Part shown: in pieces, positions 56,219 to 64,000 of the stretch | Layout: the number at the start of each line of letters is the position of its first letter | Position numbering within the stretch: the first letter of the stretch is position 1 | Assembly (NCBI GenBank): GCA_032464575.1 | Contig: JAWDKM010000005.1 | Coordinates: 124,001 to 188,000 of the forward strand | Source: Pontivivens sp032464575 | GTDB lineage: Bacteria > Pseudomonadota > Alphaproteobacteria > Rhodobacterales > Rhodobacteraceae | DNA: 64,000 nt | Direction: 5' to 3' | The notes under the pieces: generated by a model | What the model saw: the letters and a program-made list of their open reading frames with translations, nothing else | Told to the model about the DNA's origin: nothing | Databases searched by the model: none | Program-made: the position numbers and the translations under genes

Positions 56219-57323
56219 CGAGGCTCCAGCGCGGCGTCTGCGGGACCGGCCCGGCATGGCCCAGCCGCCCCAGCATCTGCACGGTCTCGCCGGGGGCCGC
56301 AAGCATCTCGTGCGACGCCGCGTAGTGCTCCGCCATCTCCGGATACTCCTGCAGGCACTGGGAGACGGGCTGTATGCCGAGCCCGGCCTGCGTCGTCGCG
56401 AGGTTGAGGCGCAGCCAGCGCCGCCCGGCCTCGAGCTGATCGCGGCGAGTGTTCCCGGTGGTGTTGATCCAGACGAAGGCGGGGGTGCCGGCGATCATCG
56501 CGTCATACATCGCGACGCCCTGCTCGTAGGTGGTGGTGCCCGGTGTGGCGAGCTGGTCGCGCGTGACGAGACCGGCGAGCATCAGCGCCTCCAGCATCGG
56601 ACCGCCGAGCTCGATCCCGTCGGGGTTCGCCTCGATCTCCGCCTTGCCGAGGCGCATGACGTCGACGCTCTCCATGTGCTTGGCGGGCGTGGACGCTTCG
56701 ACCCGCCAGGAGGCCCAGCAGAGGTCGCGCAGGGCCGCGACGCGCTCGGGATCGGTGGTGCCGTCGGTGGCGAGGTCGGGGCCGGTGAAGGGGGCGGTGT
56801 CGGGCACCCGCTCCATGTCGTAGGGCACCTTGGCGGAGCGGCGTTCGACGATGGCGGGGAGGAGCGGATCGGGGGTGGCGCCGGGGCGGAACACGGCGCG
56901 CGCGACGGGTCGATCGTCGAGGCGGCCTTCGGGCTCGCCCTCGGGAAATGGCGTGATGTCGACGGCATGGCCGGTGGCGGTGGCGGCAAGGCGGAGCTGT
57001 TCGAGGAAGCACCCCAGGGAGATCGTGATCTGGCGGTCGAGGGGGTCGGTCTCGGGCAAGAGGCGGGTGCGGTCGACGTGGAGCACCACCTCGTCCTCGC
57101 CCACGAGCTCCACCAGCCAGGGCTGCAGGTTGTGGGAGTTGGGCGCCAGGATCGCATAGGAGAGCGCGTCGCGCCGCGCCTCCCCGTAGCTGCCCGCGAG
57201 GCCCCATGGCGCGAGCGCCTTTTCGGGCGTGCGGGTGAGCGCGAAGCCGGTCGCGGTGACGCCGGCGGCGGCGATGACGCCCCCTCCGACGAGGACGAGG
57301 GTCTGGCGGCGGGTCAGGGACAT
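56199..57323 (-). CDS. Tat-exported nitroreductase-like flavoprotein
   Basis: A 374-residue protein. A twin-arginine signal (LTRRQTLVLVGGGVIAAAGV, residues 3-22) predicts periplasmic export after folding with cofactor. The body has nitroreductase/Acg-like features: ARRDALSYAILAPNSHNLQPWL (FMN-contacting N-terminal helix), RRSAKVPYD near residue 190 and GRRWLRLNLATTQAGLGIQPVSQ near 300. These enzymes reduce quinones or nitro compounds, or bind FMN without known turnover. It is cotranscribed with a MarR regulator, suggesting induction by an aromatic or oxidant signal. Confidence 0.9.
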   Translation of the reverse strand: MSLTRRQTLVLVGGGVIAAAGVTATGFALTRTPEKALAPWGLAGSYGEARRDALSYAILAPNSHNLQPWLVELVGEDEVVLHVDRTRLLPETDPLDRQITISLGCFLEQLRLAATATGHAVDITPFPEGEPEGRLDDRPVARAVFRPGATPDPLLPAIVERRSAKVPYDMERVPDTAPFTGPDLATDGTTDPERVAALRDLCWASWRVEASTPAKHMESVDVMRLGKAEIEANPDGIELGGPMLEALMLAGLVTRDQLATPGTTTYEQGVAMYDAMIAGTPAFVWINTTGNTRRDQLEAGRRWLRLNLATTQAGLGIQPVSQCLQEYPEMAEHYAASHEMLAAPGETVQMLGRLGHAGPVPQTPRWSLDAKIRT

Positions 57324-57353
57324 GGGGGCCTCCGGTTGGGTTGATGTTCCTCC

Positions 57354-57400
57354 AATATAGTGCAATATTGCACTTAAACAAGTTCAGCATTGCACTATTA
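57354..57400 (-). promoter_or_regulatory. Promoter and MarR operator of the nitroreductase-marR operon
   Basis: On the minus strand TTGTTT (57381-57376) and TATATT (57359-57354) are separated by 16 bases. The perfect palindrome AGTGCAATATTGCACT (57359-57374) lies between them. A further half-site, ATTGCACT on the plus strand, is at 57389-57396. A bound dimer would block RNA polymerase. A near copy is at 18422-18437. Confidence 0.7.
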
Positions 57401-57571
57401 ACTGTGCCCGACGGCCCGGCGGGCCGCGCGTGACTTGCGTATGACATCCGTATGCCACCCGGCGGACCGGTGCCCGCCCCGCGAAAGGTAGACGGGGGTG
57501 CGACATGCAAGCGGTTTGGAGGGGGCGGGACGCGTGCTACCTTACGCAAAGTCAAGCAGAGGAGTATCCAG

Positions 57572-57724
57572 ATGAAGACCCTTGTCCTGGCACTCGCCAT
57601 GACCGCAGCCCCGCTGACCGCTTTCGCGGCGGGCTGCAACTGGGGCCAAGAGCAGGTGATGTCCTGCGCCCCGGGCACGACCTACGACGCGGACACGCGC
57701 ACCTGCGTGGCGACCACCAGCTGA
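57572..57724 (+). CDS. Secreted CBM14-like small cysteine peptide
   Basis: A 50-residue precursor with signal peptide MKTLVLALAMTAAPLTAFA. The mature part of about 31 residues contains three Cys in the pattern GCNWGQEQVMSCAPGTTYDA..TRTC, resembling one half of a chitin-binding (CBM14/peritrophin) module. Such peptides recur in Rhodobacterales and have no proven role. A GAGGAG ribosome site precedes it and an intrinsic terminator follows 26 bases after the stop, so it is a self-contained transcription unit. Confidence 0.85.
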   Translation: MKTLVLALAMTAAPLTAFAAGCNWGQEQVMSCAPGTTYDADTRTCVATTS

Positions 57725-57750
57725 TCCGCCCGCAGATCGAGATTTCGAGG

Positions 57751-57777
57751 CGCCCCGGCATCGTCCGGGGCGTTTTT
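57751..57777 (+). terminator. Rho-independent terminator after the CBM14-like gene
   Basis: CGCCCCGG-CATCGT-CCGGGGCG is an 8-bp perfect stem followed by TTTTT. Confidence 0.88.
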
Positions 57778-57971
57778 ATTGACGGAATGTCGCACGTGGG
57801 GGTTCAGCCGGGTCGGAGAATCTGCTACAACCTTCGGGCGAAACGATTGGTGCCACATTTGTGGAGGGCTGCACATGATGAAGGATATTGATCTCCCAGC
57901 GCTCTGAGAGCCTGCAGCCCCTTGGCCGTTGCGGCGGCCTTTTTCCAAAGACCAATCACAGGATCGCAGCC

Positions 57972-58244
57972 ATGCATCCCCCGTTTTTCATCTTCGACCG
58001 CAAGGTCGATCGCGACCCCGACTCCCGTTCGTCCCGCCGGGACAACCGGCACGTGCTGCCGGTCCAGCCCTGCATCACGCCCGGCGAGTTCAACCCGCTG
58101 GCCCACACCCTGCCCCGCGTGTGCTCCGAAGAGCATGACGGGCAGAACGACCCCCGCTTCGTCCCCCTGGCCCCGCGCCGGCGGGTCAACCTGTGGAAGA
58201 AGCTGCGGTGGTTCCTGAGAAAAGGATGGCGGGAGGTGGGGTGA
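57972..58244 (+). CDS. Hypothetical basic protein, 90 residues
   Basis: An ORF starting MHPPFFIFDRKVDRDPDSR, rich in Arg and Pro, with no membrane segment and a very basic C-terminus (RRRVNLWKKLRWFLRKGW) that could be an amphipathic helix. I do not recognise it. An AGGAT stretch lies about 8 bases before the ATG. It converges with the AT-rich DUF4238 gene and follows a possible small hairpin at about 57907-57935. Support is only from frame openness and plausible composition. Confidence 0.4.
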   Translation: MHPPFFIFDRKVDRDPDSRSSRRDNRHVLPVQPCITPGEFNPLAHTLPRVCSEEHDGQNDPRFVPLAPRRRVNLWKKLRWFLRKGWREVG

Positions 58245-58260
58245 ATACCCGCCTCTCGGA

Positions 58261-59295
58261 TCAAACGAAGTCGATGCGGCTCTGCAGCTTGCCTGGGTAG
58301 GTATTCATGAAGTCACGCGCGATTCCAAAGTTCCCACGCTCGCAAATTATGAATTCATTAGCGAATGAAACCTGCAAGGAATTAAAGTGTTTCATATTTT
58401 CAGCATCACTCTCCAAGGGTAAACCAGCTTCAGTACGCTCGAGAAGGCGCTCAATTCTATGACTAGGAGCTCGAAGGCTCGCCAACTCGCGATCAATATT
58501 TGGTCCTCGAGCTCTCGTGCAGCCCGAGGCGCCAAGTATCACAGACGCCATGTTGCGACGGTGAGCCTTGTAACCCTCGCGTATCTCATGAAGTATACTT
58601 GGACACCAGGCTGCAATTAATAATTTTGAGGTAAGCGGCAAGTACACCTCAATACCCCTTACTGATAAGCCTATATTACTATATGCCCCACTAGGCCTTA
58701 GGTTATACATAACAACTGGATTATCAGATATATAAAAGCTTTCACCTTCATTCGCCTTTATTAGCACAATATCTTTTGACATCAGAGAACTGGCGAATCC
58801 AGGAAGAGATTCACGTATGAAATTGATATGCTGGATTTTCAATTCTTCCTCACTCATTGGAGTGAATTGATCATTCAAGCTAGAGTCAATTTCCTGAAAC
58901 TTCTGCCCCATCTTATTATGCAAATCAGAAAATAACTGCCTTTGATCTTTTGTCCTCACCATCTGAAAGGCGATTAAGCATGTAAGAGCCTCCTTCTCCT
59001 CGCGAGATTGAACCAATCTTTCGCCTTCTATGACGCTCTTATAATATGGAAGAATTTCACTTTCGATTGCGGTCATCGCCGGCTCGAAGCTGGCAAAATA
59101 ATCAGTATTAATTACAAGATCATTGAACCTTCTCTCAGCAAGAACATTTTTAATAGATGTCTCAAAATGTCGCCCAGTCGATTTCATGAAAATAGCAACC
59201 TGCTCCTTCCTCTTATTGGACAAGAACTGGCGAAGCACGAACTGAGGCACGTAGTGTTGTTTTTGGGCTCCATGGCCCTTCTTAATAATTTTCAA
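58261..59295 (-). CDS. DUF4238 domain protein in an AT-rich island
   Basis: A 344-residue protein with the HYVPQ motif near its N-terminus (about residues 14-18), the hallmark of DUF4238. FYISDNPVVMYN (about 186-197) and VYLPLTSKLLIAAW (about 217-230) match the same family. The function is unknown. The gene is far richer in A/T than every neighbour and uses AT-ending codons, so it was probably acquired. It starts at a TTG (59295) only 12 bases after the dnaE stop, on the same strand, with GAGG upstream, and may rely on dnaE transcription. Confidence 0.88.
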   Translation of the reverse strand: MKIIKKGHGAQKQHYVPQFVLRQFLSNKRKEQVAIFMKSTGRHFETSIKNVLAERRFNDLVINTDYFASFEPAMTAIESEILPYYKSVIEGERLVQSREEKEALTCLIAFQMVRTKDQRQLFSDLHNKMGQKFQEIDSSLNDQFTPMSEEELKIQHINFIRESLPGFASSLMSKDIVLIKANEGESFYISDNPVVMYNLRPSGAYSNIGLSVRGIEVYLPLTSKLLIAAWCPSILHEIREGYKAHRRNMASVILGASGCTRARGPNIDRELASLRAPSHRIERLLERTEAGLPLESDAENMKHFNSLQVSFANEFIICERGNFGIARDFMNTYPGKLQSRIDFV

Positions 59296-59307
59296 TTTGA
59301 AGCAACC

Positions 59308-62835
<3,528 letters not shown>

Positions 62836-62881
62836 GGGCGTGACGTTATCGCCGCCGCGGCGCGGGGGCCATGGGGCGGGA

Positions 62882-62915
62882 CGCCTCCGGCGGGCGTATT
62901 TGGCGAGAGTGATGA
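62882..62915. repeat. CGCCTCCGGCGGG...GGCGAGAGTGATG repeat
   Basis: CGCCTCCGGCGGGCGTATT then TGGCGAGAGTGATG is nearly identical to 20112-20144. Here it sits between the divergent dnaE and arsR-like genes, so it is not simply a 3' terminator. Confidence 0.6.
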
Positions 62916-62930
62916 TACTTAGCCGATACG

Positions 62931-62975
62931 GAAAGTTTCCCTTGCGTGGCGCGGGTGGCAGGGCGATAGTTTCCC
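62931..62975 (+). promoter_or_regulatory. Operator-like GGAAAGTTTCC with a second half-site
   Basis: GGAAAGTTTCC (about 62931-62941) is a perfect odd palindrome; AGTTTCCC recurs at about 62968-62975 just before the ATG of the ArsR-like gene. Autoregulation by that protein is the natural guess. Confidence 0.4.
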
Positions 62976-62977
62976 AC

Positions 62978-63316
62978 ATGGCTTACCATGATTCTGCCCT
63001 CGACGCGGTGTTCCGCGCCCTCTCCGACCCCACGCGCCGGGCGATGATCGCGCGGCTGGAGCGGGGGCCGGCGGCGGTGGGCGAACTCGCCGAACCGCTG
63101 GAGATGGCGCTTCCCTCCGTCCTGAAGCACCTGCGCGTGCTGGAAGAGGCGGGGCTGGTCGCGAGCGAGAAGGTGGGCCGGGTGCGCACCTGTCGGCTGG
63201 AGGCGGAGCGGATGGCGGAGGCGGAACGCTGGATCGCCGCGCGGCGGCGCGCGTGGAGCGCGCGGCTCGACCGGCTGGAGGCGATGCTGGAGGAGGAGCG
63301 AGACGATGAAACATGA
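62978..63316 (+). CDS. ArsR/SmtB-type helix-turn-helix regulator
   Basis: A 112-residue winged-helix protein. DAVFRALSDPTRRAMIARLERG is the ArsR N-terminal hallmark, and VGELAEPLEMALPSVLKHLRVLEEAGLV is the recognition helix region. GRVRTCRLEAERMAEAERWI follows. Metal-ligand Cys motifs are absent, which fits the non-metal branch that accompanies SRPBCC/AHSA1 genes. It overlaps the next gene by 11 bases. Confidence 0.93.
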   Translation: MAYHDSALDAVFRALSDPTRRAMIARLERGPAAVGELAEPLEMALPSVLKHLRVLEEAGLVASEKVGRVRTCRLEAERMAEAERWIAARRRAWSARLDRLEAMLEEERDDET

Positions 63317-63761
63317 GAGCTTCACGATGAGCCGGGTGCTGGCGGCGGCACCCGATCGGGTCTGGCGCGCCTGGTCCGACAAGGCGCGCAAGGCGGCGTG
63401 GTTTGCCAAGGACGACGCGCCGGGCTGGACGACGGTGCGCTACGATCTCGACGTCCGGGCCGGCGGATCGGAAAGCGGCGCGTGGGCGAAGGACGGGGTG
63501 GAGCATTCCAACGCCACCACCTTCCTCGACATCGAGGAGCGCGCGCGGATCGTCTATGCGTACACCATGGCGCTGAACGGGGTGGTGCATTCGGCCTCGC
63601 TCGCCACCGTGACCTTCGCGGCGGAGGGGGACGGGACGCGGCTGACCTTCACCGAGCAGGGCGTTTACTATGGCGACAGCGACGGGATCGCCGGGCGCGA
63701 GGCCGGGTGGGAGCACCTGATGGGCGCACTGGCGCGGAGCCTGGAGGCGGAGCATGTTTGA
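63306..63761 (+). CDS. SRPBCC (AHSA1-type) protein
   Basis: A 151-residue Bet v1-like domain protein. FTMSRVLAAAPDRVWRAWSDKARKAAWF is the AHSA1 start, and LTFTEQGVYYGDSDGIAGREAGWEHLMGAL is the typical C-terminal strand-loop-helix. Activator-of-Hsp90-like proteins next to ArsR-type regulators are widespread, with an unknown ligand. It overlaps both neighbours, giving a tightly coupled operon. Confidence 0.9.
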   Translation: MKHESFTMSRVLAAAPDRVWRAWSDKARKAAWFAKDDAPGWTTVRYDLDVRAGGSESGAWAKDGVEHSNATTFLDIEERARIVYAYTMALNGVVHSASLATVTFAAEGDGTRLTFTEQGVYYGDSDGIAGREAGWEHLMGALARSLEAEHV

Positions 63762-64000
63762 CCTCAACCCCGAGACGGACCTGGAGATCGTGCGGGAGAT
63801 CGCGGCCTCGCCCGAGCGGCTGTGGCGCGCGTGGACGACGCCCGAGGAGCTGAAGATCTGGTGGGCGCCGAAGCCGGTGGAGCTGGTCGAGGTGGCGATC
63901 GATCCGGTTCCGGGCGGGCGGTTCTTCACCCGGATGCGGATGCCCGACGGGGCCGAGATGGCGAGCGAGGGCTGCATCCTGGTGGCGGAGCCGGCACGGC
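63754..64000 (+). CDS. Second SRPBCC (AHSA1-type) protein, partial
   Basis: The frame is open from ATG 63754 to the window end (82 codons). IVREIAASPERLWRAWTTPEELKIWWAPKP is an AHSA1 start, and PGGRFFTRMRMPDG follows. It overlaps the previous gene by 8 bases and is clearly a paralogue, not an identical duplicate. The C-terminal helix lies beyond the window. Confidence 0.85.
   Translation, partial: MFDLNPETDLEIVREIAASPERLWRAWTTPEELKIWWAPKPVELVEVAIDPVPGGRFFTRMRMPDGAEMASEGCILVAEPAR

Noticed and set aside
62836..62979. N-terminal extension of dnaE to 62979
   Set aside because: The extension reads through the dispersed repeat and the arsR promoter; DnaE homologues begin at the MTQPRFIHLRVHSAF position.

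Overview
The window looks like a chromosomal segment of a GC-rich alphaproteobacterium of the order Rhodobacterales (Paracoccaceae/Roseobacteraceae type). Supporting signs are the high GC across nearly all genes, small families typical of that order (DUF6446, DUF6324, a 50-residue CBM14-like peptide), a tetrameric sarcosine oxidase, a divergent PPDK next to glyS, and a tRNA-His with G1-U72 and A73 and no encoded G-1, a known alphaproteobacterial peculiarity. No prophage, CRISPR array, rRNA or insertion sequence is visible.

Layout. 1-5.7 kb (minus): an operon glyQ - FkbM methyltransferase - DUF6446 membrane protein - glyS - divergent PPDK (cut by the window edge). 6.2-12.6 kb (minus): two EamA transporters, ispZ/yciB, a GNAT acetyltransferase, ftsY, an FAD amine oxidase and a DUF2239 gene, separated by repeat-rich gaps. 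12.8-15.7 kb (plus): nudC, an SRPBCC protein, a lipoprotein hydrolase and a hemerythrin. 16.3-22.4 kb: aspS, a small membrane protein, tadA, an RluB-type pseudouridine synthase, yghU and glyA. 22.8-26.4 kb (plus): tRNA-Glu, a YbjN protein, then a coupled run proC - phasin - CsaA-like - D-glycerate dehydrogenase - slyX. 26.5-32 kb: an excalibur peptide, gatA/gatC, a hypothetical, an ankyrin protein, guanine deaminase and a Tet-family MFS exporter.

32.3-38.1 kb holds a cold-shock protein and then, on the plus strand, TerC, a 30-residue membrane peptide, XpaC, TelA, an SPFH-GYF protein and a double zinc-ribbon membrane protein. This combines pieces that in Bacillus subtilis lie in separate loci (xpaC-yaaN and ydjGHI) and is the best candidate in the window for an under-described system, probably membrane stress or membrane-domain organisation. 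38.2-43.9 kb is one 1920-residue acidic repeat protein with two von Willebrand A domains, one of them apparently inserted inside a cadherin-like repeat.

44-48 kb: a secreted 5'-nucleotidase-like enzyme, a lipoprotein, a class III aminotransferase, DUF6324 and tRNA-His. 48.4-55.7 kb (minus): hydroxypyruvate isomerase, soxB, an unlisted 48-codon ORF, soxD, soxA, soxG and a glycerate 2-kinase. Together these form a plausible route from sarcosine through glycine, serine and hydroxypyruvate to 2-phosphoglycerate, with glyA elsewhere in the window. 55.8-57.4 kb: a MarR regulator and a Tat-type nitroreductase-like protein behind a palindromic operator whose twin sits 39 kb away in front of the small membrane protein at 18.4 kb. 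57.6-64 kb: a CBM14-like peptide, a hypothetical, an AT-rich DUF4238 gene that looks acquired, dnaE, and an ArsR-SRPBCC-SRPBCC operon running off the end.

Intergenic space carries several families of dispersed short palindromes and hairpins, including a roughly 150-bp element present twice. All calls come from reading the sequence; no database search was possible.
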